Origin: Tridacna crocea
Lineage: Eukaryota; Mollusca; Bivalvia; Cardiida; Cardiidae
DNA: 64,000 nt
Direction: 5' to 3'
Assembly (NCBI GenBank): GCA_943736015.1
Contig: OX031058.1
Span: forward strand, 18,005,001 to 18,069,000
The notes beneath the pieces were generated by a model. The model saw nothing but the letters and a program-made list of their open reading frames with translations, made no database searches and was not told the origin of the DNA. This document shows, piece by piece, positions 36,772 through 50,161 of the stretch (position 1 is its first letter; the number at the start of each line of letters is the position of its first letter). The translations under genes and the position numbers were made by a program.

Positions 36772-38445
36772 TTTCTTTGATTTGTTTAACAGGTATCAGT
36801 TGCCTCCGAAAGTGTCAAAGTTGATTTTACGATTTTATGCGCAGCACGTATCAGTCACGTATGGGTGAGATGGTCATCGTAACCAAATCATTGGCCCTAG
36901 TGAGAGAAAATGAAAAAGAAAAATAGAAAAATCCCTATAATTGACTTTAAGCAACAGTTGTCGTCTGCTATAAAATATTCCGTAAGTCGATTTTTCATGT
37001 TTTCGCGGGTACGTAACCGGCACCCGAGAGACAATAGACAACCTAAATGGGTTTGTTGTCACGGTAAAACAAAGACTGGAGAAGTAAGAAACAGATATTA
37101 GAAATTAAGTTCCCTATATTTGACCTATTAAGCAACAGGTGTCATCTGCTATGAAGTGTTCCGTAAGTCGATTTTTCGCGTTTTCGCGGATACGTAACCA
37201 GCACCTATGAGACGGTAGTCAACATAAATAGATTTGTCGTATGGTATAAAGAGCTTGGAGGAAAAAGATATACATTAAAAATTTGGTTCCATTTGTTTGA
37301 TTTATGCAATAAGAAGCATTCAGTCTTTTTTTAGCCACTTGTCGCATTATTTTCTGGGGTTTTCGCATGAGCGTAACTGGCACATATGAGACGGTAGTCA
37401 ACGTAACTGGGTTTCTTGTTGCGGTTTGAAGAGATTAGAAAAATTACACTTCAGTTGCCTTTGTTTGATATATGCAATGGGAAGCAACTAAAAGAGTTTT
37501 CAGTCTTTTTTTAGCCACTTGTCGCATTAATTTCTGGGGCTTTTTTACACTGTACATTGATCACTTTGGCTTATTGAAAGTTTCAATGTGCAGCATTTAT
37601 TGTGGGCTGAGTTAGAAAAGCGAATCCAGTTAAGGGCTGGGGTAGCGGGGGTGCATTGAGGGCCTAAGGGAAGTAATTCTTGCAAGGGGCTTGAAAAGAC
37701 CAAAACAAGGTCTGCTGCGCCCCTATTTTCTTAAATGTTTGCCCATTTTCAGTGAAATCTGGCATGTGTGGATGGTGCATGCCTGGCAGTTCGCCAAGGA
37801 CTGCACAGCAGCCTTTAAAGAAGACTTTAAATCCACTTTTATGCCGTTTTTTTTCACTGATTTTTTATCGATGAATTATGGCGCCATTTTGGAGCGATTT
37901 TGAAGCTCTCTGATTGGCTGTTGAATATCTCATTGGCTGTTGGTTCCCATTCTGATTTGGCTGTTGGTTCCCTGATTCCCTTAAATCTTCTCTGATTGGA
38001 TAATTTCAGAGAGGGAAGAGATTTGATTGGCTGATGGGAAGGGGGGGGGAATATCTGTTTATTCTTATTAACCTTTTACCACACAATGACGCCTTTTAAC
38101 ACCCCTGAAAGAGAAGGCTTTTAAAAATAATGTGAGGAAAGGAGACAATGCAGGTTACCAGCATTTTCTCCTTTTCCCACTATGTTTTCTAGCCTATCAA
38201 AGAAAGAATTGATTTTTAGTTATTCTTACATCTTATTGTATCTTTATGGCCTACTTCTAAATTCTTCAAACAAGAACAAGATTTTTTTATCGGAAAAAGT
38301 TTCTGCAACAGCAACCAGTTGCTTCTGAATTTCATATTTTTGCGCAGCGATTAAACATGAATTGACTTTTGACTGGCGTGGTCGTCAAAATTGGTTCAAT
38401 GTTTTCGTGACCCTGGTAAGAAAACAGGGAAAAATTTTGTTTACC
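36772..38445 (+). repeat. Array unit 23 (1,674 bp, twin of unit 22)
   Basis: It has the same three marks as unit 22, at 37240/37241, 37267 and 37479, and the same 9-G run. This implies very recent one-unit duplication or conversion. Confidence 0.97.
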
Positions 38446-40119
38446 TTTCTTTGATTTGTTTAACAGGTATCAGTTGCCTCCGAAAGTGTCAAAGTTGATT
38501 TTACGATTTTATGCGCAGCACGTATCAGTCACGTATGGGTGAGATGGTCATCGTAACCAAATCATTGGCCCTAGTGAGAGAAAATGAAAAAGAAAAATAG
38601 AAAAATCCCTATAATTGACTTTAAGCAACAGTTGTCATCTGCTATAAAATATTCCGTAAGTCGATTTTTCATGTTTTCGCGGGTACGTAACCGGCACCCG
38701 AGAGACAATAGACAACCTAAATGGGTTTGTTGTCACGGTAAAACAAAGACTGGAGAAGTAAGAAACAGATATTAGAAATTAAGTTCCCTATATTTGACCT
38801 ATTAAGCAACAGGTGTCATCTGCTATGAAGTGTTCCGTAAGTCGATTTTTCGCGTTTTCGAGGATACGTAACCAGCACCTATGAGACGGTAGTCAACATA
38901 AATAGATTTGTCGTCATGGTATAAAGAGCTTGGAGGAAAAAAATATACATTAAAAATTTGGTTCCATTTGTTTGATTTATGCAATAAGAAGCATTCAGTC
39001 TTTTTTTAGCCACTTGTCGCATTATTTTCTGGGGTTTTCGCATGAGCGTAACTGGCACATATGAGACGGTAGTCAACGTAACTGGGTTTCTTGTTGCGGT
39101 TTGAAGAGATTAGAAAAATTACACTTCAGTTGCCTTTGTTTGATATATGCAATGGGAAGCAACTAAAAGAGTTTTCAGTCTTTTTTTAGCCACTTGTCGC
39201 ATTAATTTCTGGGGCTTTTTTACACTGTACATTGATCACTTTGGCTTATTGAAAGTTTCAATGTGCAGCATTTATTGTGGGCTGAGTTAGAAAAGCGAAT
39301 CCAGTTAAGGGCTGGGGTAGCGGGGGTGCATTGAGGGCCTAAGGGAAGTAATTCTTGCAAGGGGCTTGAAAAGACCAAAACAAGGTCTGCTGCGCCCCTA
39401 TTTTCTTAAATGTTTGCCCATTTTCAGTGAAATCTGGCATGTGTGGATGGTGCATGCCTGGCAGTTCGCCAAGGACTGCACAGCAGCCTTTAAAGAAGAC
39501 TTTAAATCCACTTTTATGCCGTTTTTTTTCACTGATTTTTTATCGATGAATTATGGCGCCATTTTGGAGCGATTTTGAAGCTCTCTGATTGGCTGTTGAA
39601 TATCTCATTGGCTGTTGGTTCCCATTCTGATTTGGCTGTTGGTTCCCTGATTCCCTTAAATCTTCTCTGATTGGATAATTTCAGAGAGGGAAGAGATTTG
39701 ATTGGCTGATGGGAAGGGGGGGGAATATCTGTTTATTCTTATTAACCTTTTACCACACAATGACGCCTTTTAACACCCCTGAAAGAGAAGGCTTTTAAAA
39801 ATAATGTGAGGAAAGGAGACAATGCAGGTTACCAGCATTTTCTCCTTTTCCCACTATGTTTTCTAGCCTATCAAAGAAAGAATTGATTTTTAGTTATTCT
39901 TACATCTTATTGTATCTTTATGGCCTACTTCTAAATTCTTCAAACAAGAACAAGATTTTTTTATCGGAAAAAGTTTCTGCAACAGCAACCAGTTGCTTCT
40001 GAATTTCATATTTTTGCGCAGCGATTAAACATGAATTGACTTTTGACTGGCGTGGTCGTCAAAATTGGTTCAATGTTTTCGTGACCCTGGTAAGAAAACA
40101 GGGAAAAATTTTGTTTACC
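38446..40119 (+). repeat. Array unit 24 (1,674 bp)
   Basis: It has private G-to-A at 38637 and C-to-A at 38861, plus A709G at 39154 and an 8-G run. Confidence 0.97.
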
Positions 40120-41788
40120 TTTCTTTGATTTGTTTAACAGGTATCAGTTGCCTCCGAAAGTGTCAAAGTTGATTTTACGATTTTATGCGCAGCACGTATC
40201 AGTCACGTATGGGTGAGATGGTCATCGTAACCAAATCATTGGCCCTAGTGAGAGAAAATGAAAAAGAAAAATAGAAAAATCCCTATAATTGACTTTAAGC
40301 AACAGTTGTCGTCTGCTATAAAATATTCCGTAAGTCGATTTTTCATGTTTTCGCGGGTACGTAACCGGCACCCGAGAGACAATAGACAACCTAAATGGGT
40401 TTGTTGTCACGGTAAAACAAAGACTGGAGAAGTAAGAAACAGATATTAGAAATTAAGTTCCCTATATTTGACCTATTAAGCAACAGGTGTCATCTGCTAT
40501 GAAGTGTTCCGTAAGTCGATTTTTCGCGGATACGTAACCAGCACCTATGAGACGGTAGTCAACATAAATAGATTTGTCGTCATGGTATAAAGAGCTTGGA
40601 GGAAAAAAATATACATTAAAAATTTGGTTCCATTTGTTTGATTTATGCAATAAGAAGCATTCAGTCTTTTTTTAGCCACTTGTCGCATTATTTTCTGGGG
40701 TTTTCGCATGAGCGTAACTGGCACATATGAGACAGTAGTCAACGTAACTGGGTTTCTTGTTGCGGTTTGAAGAGATTAGAAAAATTACACTTCAGTTGCC
40801 TTTGTTTGATATATGCAATGGGAAGCAACTAAAAGAGTTTTCAGTCTTTTTTTAGCCACTTGTTGCATTAATTTCTGGGGCTTTTTTACACTGTACATTG
40901 ATCACTTTGGCTTATTGAAAGTTTCAATGTGCAGCATTTATTGTGGGCTGAGTTAGAAAAGCGAATCCAGTTAAGGGCTGGGGTAGCGGGGGTGCATTGA
41001 GGGCCTCAGGGAAGTAATTCTTGCAAGGGGCTTGAAAAGACCAAAACAAGGTCTGCTGCGCCCCTATTTTCTTAAATGTTTGCCCATTTTCAGTGAAATC
41101 TGGCATGTGTGGATGGTGCATGCCTGGCAGTTCGCCAAGGACTGCACAGCAGCCTTTAAAGAAGACTTTAAATCCACTTTTATGCCGTTTTTTTTCACTG
41201 ATTTTTTATCGATGAATTATGGCGCCATTTTGGAGCGATTTTGAAGCTCTCTGATTGGCTGTTGAATATCTCATTGGCTGTTGGTTCCCATTCTGATTTG
41301 GCTGTTGGTTCCCTGATTCCCTTAAATCTTCTCTGATTGGATAATTTCAGAGAGGGAAGAGATTTGATTGGCTGATGGGAAGGGGGGGGGGGAATATCTG
41401 TTTATTCTTATTAACCTTTTACCACACAATGACGCCTTTTAACACCCCTGAAAGAGAAGGCTTTTAAAAATAATGTGAGGAAAGGAGACAATGCAGGTTA
41501 CCAGCATTTTCTCCTTTTCCCACTATGTTTTCTAGCCTATCAAAGAAAGAATTGATTTTTAGTTATTCTTACATCTTATTGTATCTTTATGGCCTACTTC
41601 TAAATTCTTCAAACAAGAACAAGATTTTTTTATCGGAAAAAGTTTCTGCAACAGCAACCAGTTGCTTCTGAATTTCATATTTTTGCGCAGCGATTAAACA
41701 TGAATTGACTTTTGACTGGCGTGGTCGTCAAAATTGGTTCAATGTTTTCGTGACCCTGGTAAGAAAACAGGGAAAAATTTTGTTTACC
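40120..41788 (+). repeat. Array unit 25 (1,669 bp, 8-bp deletion)
   Basis: One copy of an 8-bp direct duplication in sub-repeat D is lost near 40525. Other changes are G-to-A at 40734, A709G at 40820, C-to-T at 40864 and A-to-C at 41007. It has an 11-G run. It is the most substituted unit outside the indel cluster. Confidence 0.97.
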
Positions 41789-43463
41789 TTTCTTTGATTT
41801 GTTTAACAGGTATCAGTTGCCTCCGAAAGTGTCAAAGTTGATTTTACGATTTTATGCGCAGCATGTATCAGTCACGTATGGGTGAGATGGTCATCGTAAC
41901 CAAATCATTGGCCCTAGTGAGAGAAAATGAAAAAGAAAAATAGAAAAATCCCTATAATTGACTTTAAGCAACAGTTGTCGTCTGCTATAAAATATTCCGT
42001 AAGTCGATTTTTCATGTTTTCGCGGGTACGTAACCGGCACCCGAGAGACAATAGACAACCTAAATGGGTTTGTTGTCACGGTAAAACAAAGACTGGAGAA
42101 GTAAGAAACAGATATTAGAAATTAAGTTCCCTATATTTGACCTATTAAGCAACAGGTGTCATCTGCTATGAAGTGTTCCGTAAGTCGATTTTTCGCGTTT
42201 TCGCGGATACGTAACCAGCACCTATGAGACGGTAGTCAACATAAATAGATTTGTCGTCATGGTATAAAGAGCTTGGAGGAAAAAAATATACATTAAAAAT
42301 TTGGTTCCATTTGTTTGATTTATGCAATAAGAAGCATTCAGTCTTTTTTTAGCCACTTGTCGCATTATTTTCTGGGGTTTTCGCATGAGCGTAACTGGCA
42401 CATATGAGACGGTAGTCAACGTAACTGGGTTTCTTGTTGCGGTTTGAAGAGATTAGAAAAATTACACTTCAGTTGCCTTTGTTTGATATATGCAATAGGA
42501 AGCAACTAAAAGAGTTTTCAGTCTTTTTTTAGCCACTTGTCGCATTAATTTCTGGGGCTTTTTTACACTGTACATTGATCACTTTGGCTTATTGAAAGTT
42601 TCAATGTGCAGCATTTATTGTGGGCTGAGTTAGAAAAGCGAATCCAGTTAAGGGCTGGGGTAGCGGGGGTGCATTGAGGGCCTAAGGGAAGTAATTCTTG
42701 CAAGGGGCTTGAAAAGACCAAAACAAGGTCTGCTGCGCCCCTATTTTCTTAAATGTTTGCCCATTTTCAGTGAAATCTGGCATGTGTGGATGGTGCATGC
42801 CTGGCAGTTCGCCAAGGACTGCACAGCAGCCTTTAAAGAAGACTTTAAATCCACTTTTATGCCGTTTTTTTTCACTGATTTTTTATCGATGAATTATGGC
42901 GCCATTTTGGAGCGATTTTGAAGCTCTCTGATTGGCTGTTGAATATCTCATTGGCTGTTGGTTCCCATTCTGATTTGGCTGTTGGTTCCCTGATTCCCTT
43001 AAATCTTCTCTGATTGGATAATTTCAGAGAGGGAAGAGATTTGATTGGCTGATGGGAAGGGGGGGGGAATATCTGTTTATTCTTATTAACCTTTTACCAC
43101 ACAATGACGCCTTTTAACACCCCTGAAAGAGAAGGCTTTTAAAAATAATGTGAGGAAAGGAGACAATGCAGGTTACCAGCATTTTCTCCTTTTCCCACTA
43201 TGTTTTCTAGCCTATCAAAGAAAGAATTGATTTTTAGTTATTCTTACATCTTATTGTATCTTTATGGCCTACTTCTAAATTCTTCAAACAAGAACAAGAT
43301 TTTTTTATCGGAAAAAGTTTCTGCAACAGCAACCAGTTGCTTCTGAATTTCATATTTTTGCGCAGCGATTAAACATGAATTGACTTTTGACTGGCGTGGT
43401 CGTCAAAATTGGTTCAATGTTTTCGTGACCCTGGTAAGAAAACAGGGAAAAATTTTGTTTACC
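41789..43463 (+). repeat. Array unit 26 (1,675 bp)
   Basis: It has private C-to-T at 41864, A at 709 and a 9-G run. Confidence 0.97.
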
Positions 43464-45139
43464 TTTCTTTGATTTGTTTAACAGGTATCAGTTGCCTCCG
43501 AAAGTGTCAAAGTTGATTTTACGATTTTATGCGCAGCACGTATCAGTCACGTATGGGTGAGATGGTCATCGTAACCAAATCATTGGCCCTAGTGAGAGAA
43601 AATGAAAAAGAAAAATAGAAAAATCCCTATAATTGACTTTAAGCAACAGTTGTCGTCTGCTATAAAATATTCCGTAAGTCGATTTTTCATGTTTTCGCGG
43701 GTACGTAACCGGCACCCGAGAGACAATAGACAACCTAAATGGGTTTGTTGTCACGGTAAAACAAAGACTGGAGAAGTAAGAAACAGATATTAGAAATTAA
43801 GTTCCCTATATTTGACCTATTAAGCAACAGGTGTCATCTGCTATGAAGTGTTCCGTAAGTCGATTTTTCGCGTTTTCGCGGATACGTAACCAGCACCTAT
43901 GAGACGGTAGTCAACATAAATAGATTTGTCGTCATGGTATAAAGAGCTTGGAGGAAAAAAATATACATTAAAAATTTGGTTCCATTTGTTTGATTTATGC
44001 AATAAGAAGCATTCAGTCTTTTTTTAGCCACTTGTCGCATTATTTTCTGGGGTTTTCGCATGAGCGTAACTGGCACATATGAGACGGTAGTCAACGTAAC
44101 TGGGTTTCTTGTTGCGGTTTGAAGAGATTAGAAAAATTACACTTCAGTTGCCTTTGTTTGATATATGCAATGGGAAGCAACTAAAAGAGTTTTCAGTCTT
44201 TTTTTAGCCACTTCTCGCATTAATTTCTGGGGCTTTTTTACACTGTACATTGATCACTTTGGCTTATTGAAAGTTTCAATGTGCAGCATTTATTGTGGGC
44301 TGAGTTAGAAAAGCGAATCCAGTTAAGGGCTGGGGTAGCGGGGGTGCATTGAGGGCCTAAGGGAAGTAATTCTTGCAAGGGGCTTGAAAAGACCAAAACA
44401 AGGTCTGCTGCGCCCCTATTTTCTTAAATGTTTGCCCATTTTCAGTGAAATCTGGCATGTGTGGATGGTGCATGCCTGGCAGTTCGCCAAGGACTGCACA
44501 GCAGCCTTTAAAGAAGACTTTAAATCCACTTTTATGCCGTTTTTTTTCACTGATTTTTTATCGATGAATTATGGCGCCATTTTGGAGCGATTTTGAAGCT
44601 CTCTGATTGGCTGTTGAATATCTCATTGGCTGTTGGTTCCCATTCTGATTTGGCTGTTGGTTCCCTGATTCCCTTAAATCTTCTCTGATTGGATAATTTC
44701 AGAGAGGGAAGAGATTTGATTGGCTGATGGGAAGGGGGGGGGGAATATCTGTTTATTCTTATTAACCTTTTACCACACAATGACGCCTTTTAACACCCCT
44801 GAAAGAGAAGGCTTTTAAAAATAATGTGAGGAAAGGAGACAATGCAGGTTACCAGCATTTTCTCCTTTTCCCACTATGTTTTCTAGCCTATCAAAGAAAG
44901 AATTGATTTTTAGTTATTCTTACATCTTATTGTATCTTTATGGCCTACTTCTAAATTCTTCAAACAAGAACAAGATTTTTTTATCGGAAAAAGTTTCTGC
45001 AACAGCAACCAGTTGCTTCTGAATTTCATATTTTTGCGCAGCGATTAAACATGAATTGACTTTTGACTGGCGTGGTCGTCAAAATTGGTTCAATGTTTTC
45101 GTGACCCTGGTAAGAAAACAGGGAAAAATTTTGTTTACC
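43464..45139 (+). repeat. Array unit 27 (1,676 bp)
   Basis: It has A709G (44172) and G751C (44214), a pair also found in units 29 and 32. It has a 10-G run. Confidence 0.97.
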
Positions 45140-46814
45140 TTTCTTTGATTTGTTTAACAGGTATCAGTTGCCTCCGAAAGTGTCAAAGTTGATTTTACGA
45201 TTTTATGCGCAGCACGTATCAGTCACGTATGGGTGAGATGGTCATCGTAACCAAATCATTGGCCCTAGTGAGAGAAAATGAAAAAGAAAAATAGAAAAAT
45301 CCCTATAATTGACTTTAAGCAACAGTTGTCGTCTGCTATAAAATATTCCGTAAGTCGATTTTTCATGTTTTCGCGGGTACGTAACCGGCACCCGAGAGAC
45401 AATAGACAACCTAAATGGGTTTGTTGTCACGGTAAAACAAAGACTGGAGAAGTAAGAAACAGATATTAGAAATTAAGTTCCCTATATTTGACCTATTAAG
45501 CAACAGGTGTCATCTGCTATGAAGTGTTCCGTAAGTCGATTTTTCGCGTTTTCTCGGATACGTAACCAGCACCTATGAGACGGTAGTCAACATAAATAGA
45601 TTTGTCGTCATGGTATAAAGAGCTTGGAGGAAAAAAATATACATTAAAAATTTGGTTCCATTTGTTTGATTTATGCAATAAGAAGCATTCAGTCTTTTTT
45701 TAGCCACTTGTCGCATTATTTTCTGGGGTTTTCGCATGAGCGTAACTGGCACATATGAGACGGTAGTCAACGTAACTGGGTTTCTTGTTGCGGTTTGAAG
45801 AGATTAGAAAAATTACACTTCAGTTGCCTTTGTTTGATATATGCAATAGGAAGCAACTAAAAGAGTTTTCAGTCTTTTTTTAGCCACTTGTCGCATTAAT
45901 TTCTGGGGCTTTTTTACACTGTACATTGATCACTTTGGCTTATTGAAAGTTTCAATGTGCAGCATTTATTGTGGGCCGAGTTAGAAAAGCGAATCCAGTT
46001 AAGGGCTGGGGTAGCGGGGGTGCATTGAGGGCCTAAGGGAAGTAATTCTTGCAAGGGGCTTGAAAAGACCAAAACAAGGTCTGCTGCGCCCCTATTTTCT
46101 TAAATGTTTGCCCATTTTCAGTGAAATCTGGCATGTGTGGATGGTGCATGCCTGGCAGTTCGCCAAGGACTGCACAGCAGCCTTTAAAGAAGACTTTAAA
46201 TCCACTTTTATGCCGTTTTTTTTCACTGATTTTTTATCGATGAATTATGGCGCCATTTTGGAGCGATTTTGAAGCTCTCTGATTGGCTGTTGAATATCTC
46301 ATTGGCTGTTGGTTCCCATTCTGATTTGGCTGTTGGTTCCCTGATTCCCTTAAATCTTCTCTGATTGGATAATTTCAGAGAGGGAAGAGATTTGATTGGC
46401 TGATGGGAAGGGGGGGGGAATATCTGTTTATTCTTATTAACCTTTTACCACACAATGACGCCTTTTAACACCCCTGAAAGAGAAGGCTTTTAAAAATAAT
46501 GTGAGGAAAGGAGACAATGCAGGTTACCAGCATTTTCTCCTTTTCCCACTATGTTTTCTAGCCTATCAAAGAAAGAATTGATTTTTAGTTATTCTTACAT
46601 CTTATTGTATCTTTATGGCCTACTTCTAAATTCTTCAAACAAGAACAAGATTTTTTTATCGGAAAAAGTTTCTGCAACAGCAACCAGTTGCTTCTGAATT
46701 TCATATTTTTGCGCAGCGATTAAACATGAATTGACTTTTGACTGGCGTGGTCGTCAAAATTGGTTCAATGTTTTCGTGACCCTGGTAAGAAAACAGGGAA
46801 AAATTTTGTTTACC
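45140..46814 (+). repeat. Array unit 28 (1,675 bp, shares mark with unit 31)
   Basis: It has T838C at 45977, found elsewhere only in unit 31, and private G-to-T at 45554. It has a 9-G run. Confidence 0.97.
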
Positions 46815-48486
46815 TTTCTTTGATTTGTTTAACAGGTATCAGTTGCCTCCGAAAGTGTCAAAGTTGATTTTACGATTTTATGCGCAGCACGTATCAGTCA
46901 CGTATGGGTGAGATGGTCATCGTAACCAAATCATTGGCCCTAGTGAGAGAAAATGAAAAAGAAAAATAGAAAAATCCCTATAATTGACTTTAAGCAACAG
47001 TTGTCGTCTGCTATAAAATATTCCGTAAGTCGATTTTTCATGTTTTCGCGGGTACGTAACCGGCACCCGAGAGACAATAGACAACCTAAATGGGTTTGTT
47101 GTCACGGTAAAACAAAGACTGGAGAAGTAAGAAACAGATATTAGAAATTAAGTTCCCTATATTTGACCTATTAAGCAACAGGTGTCATCTGCTATGAAGT
47201 GTTCCGTAAGTCGATTTTTCGCGTTTTCGCGGATACGTAACCAGCACCTATGAGACGGTAGTCAACATAAATAGATTTGTCGTCATGGTATAAAGAGCTT
47301 GGAGGAAAAAAATATACATTAAAAATTTGGTTCCATTTGTTTGATTTATGCAATAAGAAGCATTCAGTCTTTTTTTAGCCACTTGTCGCATTATTTTCTG
47401 GGGTTTTCGCATGAGCGTAACTGGCACATATGAGACGGTAGTCAACGTAACTGGGTTTCTTGTTGCGGTTTGAAGAGATTAGAAAAATTACACTTCAGTT
47501 GCCTTTGTTTGATATATGCAATGGGAAGCAACTAAGAGTTTTCAGTCTTTTTTTAGCCACTTCTCGCATTAATTTCTGGGGCTTTTTTACACTGTACATT
47601 GATCACTTTGGCTTATTGAAAGTTTCAATGTGCAGCATTTATTGTGGGCTGAGTTAGAAAAGCGAATCCAGTTAAGGGCTGGGGTAGCGGGGGTGCATTG
47701 AGGGCCTAAGGGAAGTAATTCTTGCAAGGGGCTTGAAAAGACCAAAACAAGGTCTGCTGCGCCCCTATTTTCTTAAATGTTTGCCCATTTTCAGTGAAAT
47801 CTGGCATGTGTGGATGGTGCATGCCTGGCAGTTCGCCAAGGACTGCACAGCAGCCTTTAAAGAAGACTTTAAATCCACTTTTATGCCGTTTTTTTTCACT
47901 GATTTTTTATCGATGAATTATGGCGCCATTTTGGAGCGATTTTGAAGCTCTCTGATTGGCTGTTGAATATCTCATTGGCTGTTGGTTCCCATTCTGATTT
48001 GGCTGTTGGTTCCCTGATTCCCTTAAATCTTCTCTGATTGGATAATTTCAGAGAGGGAAGAGATTTGATTGGCTGATGGGAAGGGGGGGGAATATCTGTT
48101 TATTCTTATTAACCTTTTACCACACAATGACGCCTTTTAACACCCCTGAAAGAGAAGGCTTTTAAAAATAATGTGAGGAAAGGAGACAATGCAGGTTACC
48201 AGCATTTTCTCCTTTTCCCACTATGTTTTCTAGCCTATCAAAGAAAGAATTGATTTTTAGTTATTCTTACATCTTATTGTATCTTTATGGCCTACTTCTA
48301 AATTCTTCAAACAAGAACAAGATTTTTTTATCGGAAAAAGTTTCTGCAACAGCAACCAGTTGCTTCTGAATTTCATATTTTTGCGCAGCGATTAAACATG
48401 AATTGACTTTTGACTGGCGTGGTCGTCAAAATTGGTTCAATGTTTTCGTGACCCTGGTAAGAAAACAGGGAAAAATTTTGTTTACC
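46815..48486 (+). repeat. Array unit 29 (1,672 bp, shares marks with unit 32)
   Basis: It has A709G (47523), G751C (47563) and an 8-G run, the same trio as unit 32. A private two-base AA loss (aactaaaagag to aactaagag) lies near 47535. Confidence 0.97.
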
Positions 48487-50161
48487 TTTCTTTGATTTGT
48501 TTAACAGGTATCAGTTGCCTCCGAAAGTGTCAAAGTTGATTTTACGATTTTATGCGCAGCACGTATCAGTCACGTATGGGTGAGATGGTCATCGTAACCA
48601 AATCATTGGCCCTAGTGAGAGAAAATGAAAAAGAAAAATAGAAAAATCCCTATAATTGACTTTAAGCAACAGTTGTCGTCTGCTATAAAATATTCCGTAA
48701 GTCGATTTTTCATGTTTTCGCGGGTACGTAACCGGCACCCGAGAGACAATAGACAACCTAAATGGGTTTGTTGTCACGGTAAAACAAAGACTGGAGAAGT
48801 AAGAAACAGATATTAGAAATTAAGTTCCCTATATTTGACCTATTAAGCAACAGGTGTCATTTGCTATGAAGTGTTCCGTAAGTCGATTTTTCGCGTTTTC
48901 GCGGATACGTAACCAGCACCTATGAGACGGTAGTCAACATAAATAGATTTGTCGTCATGGTATAAAGAGCTTGGAGGAAAAAAATATACATTAAAAATTT
49001 GGTTCCATTTGTTTGATTTATGCAATAAGAAGCATTCAGTCTTTTTTTAGCCACTTGTCGCATTATTTTCTGGGGTTTTCGCATGAGCGTAACTGGCACA
49101 TATGAGACGGTAGTCAACGTAACTGGGTTTCTTGTTGCGGTTTGAAGAGATTAGAAAAATTACACTTCAGTTGCCTTTGTTTGATATATGCAATAGGAAG
49201 CAACTAAAAGAGTTTTCAGTCTTTTTTTAGCCACTTGTCGCATTAATTTCTGGGGCTTTTTTACACTGTACATTGATCACTTTGGCTTATTGAAAGTTTC
49301 AATGTGCAGCATTTATTGTGGGCTGAGTTAGAAAAGCGAATCCAGTTAAGGGCTGGGGTAGCGGGGGTGCATTGAGGGCCTAAGGGAAGTAATTCTTGCA
49401 AGGGGCTTGAAAAGACCAAAACAAGGTCTGCTGCGCCCCTATTTTCTTAAATGTTTGCCCATTTTCAGTGAAATCTGGCATGTGTGGATGGTGCATGCCT
49501 GGCAGTTCGCCAAGGACTGCACAGCAGCCTTTAAAGAAGACTTTAAATCCACTTTTATGCCGTTTTTTTTCACTGATTTTTTATCGATGAATTATGGCGC
49601 CATTTTGGAGCGATTTTGAAGCTCTCTGATTGGCTGTTGAATATCTCATTGGCTGTTGGTTCCCATTCTGATTTGGCTGTTGGTTCCCTGATTCCCTTAA
49701 ATCTTCTCTGATTGGATAATTTCAGAGAGGGAAGAGATTTGATTGGCTGATGGGAAGGGGGGGGGAATATCTGTTTATTCTTATTAACCTTTTACCACAC
49801 AATGACGCCTTTTAACACCCCTGAAAGAGAAGGCTTTTAAAAATAATGTGAGGAAAGGAGACAATGCAGGTTACCAGCATTTTCTCCTTTTCCCACTATG
49901 TTTTCTAGCCTATCAAAGAAAGAATTGATTTTTAGTTATTCTTACATCTTATTGTATCTTTATGGCCTACTTCTAAATTCTTCAAACAAGAACAAGATTT
50001 TTTTATCGGAAAAAGTTTCTGCAACAGCAACCAGTTGCTTCTGAATTTCATATTTTTGCGCAGCGATTAAACATGAATTGACTTTTGACTGGCGTGGTCG
50101 TCAAAATTGGTTCAATGTTTTCGTGACCCTGGTAAGAAAACAGGGAAAAATTTTGTTTACC
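48487..50161 (+). repeat. Array unit 30 (1,675 bp)
   Basis: It has private C-to-T at 48861 and a 9-G run. Confidence 0.97.
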
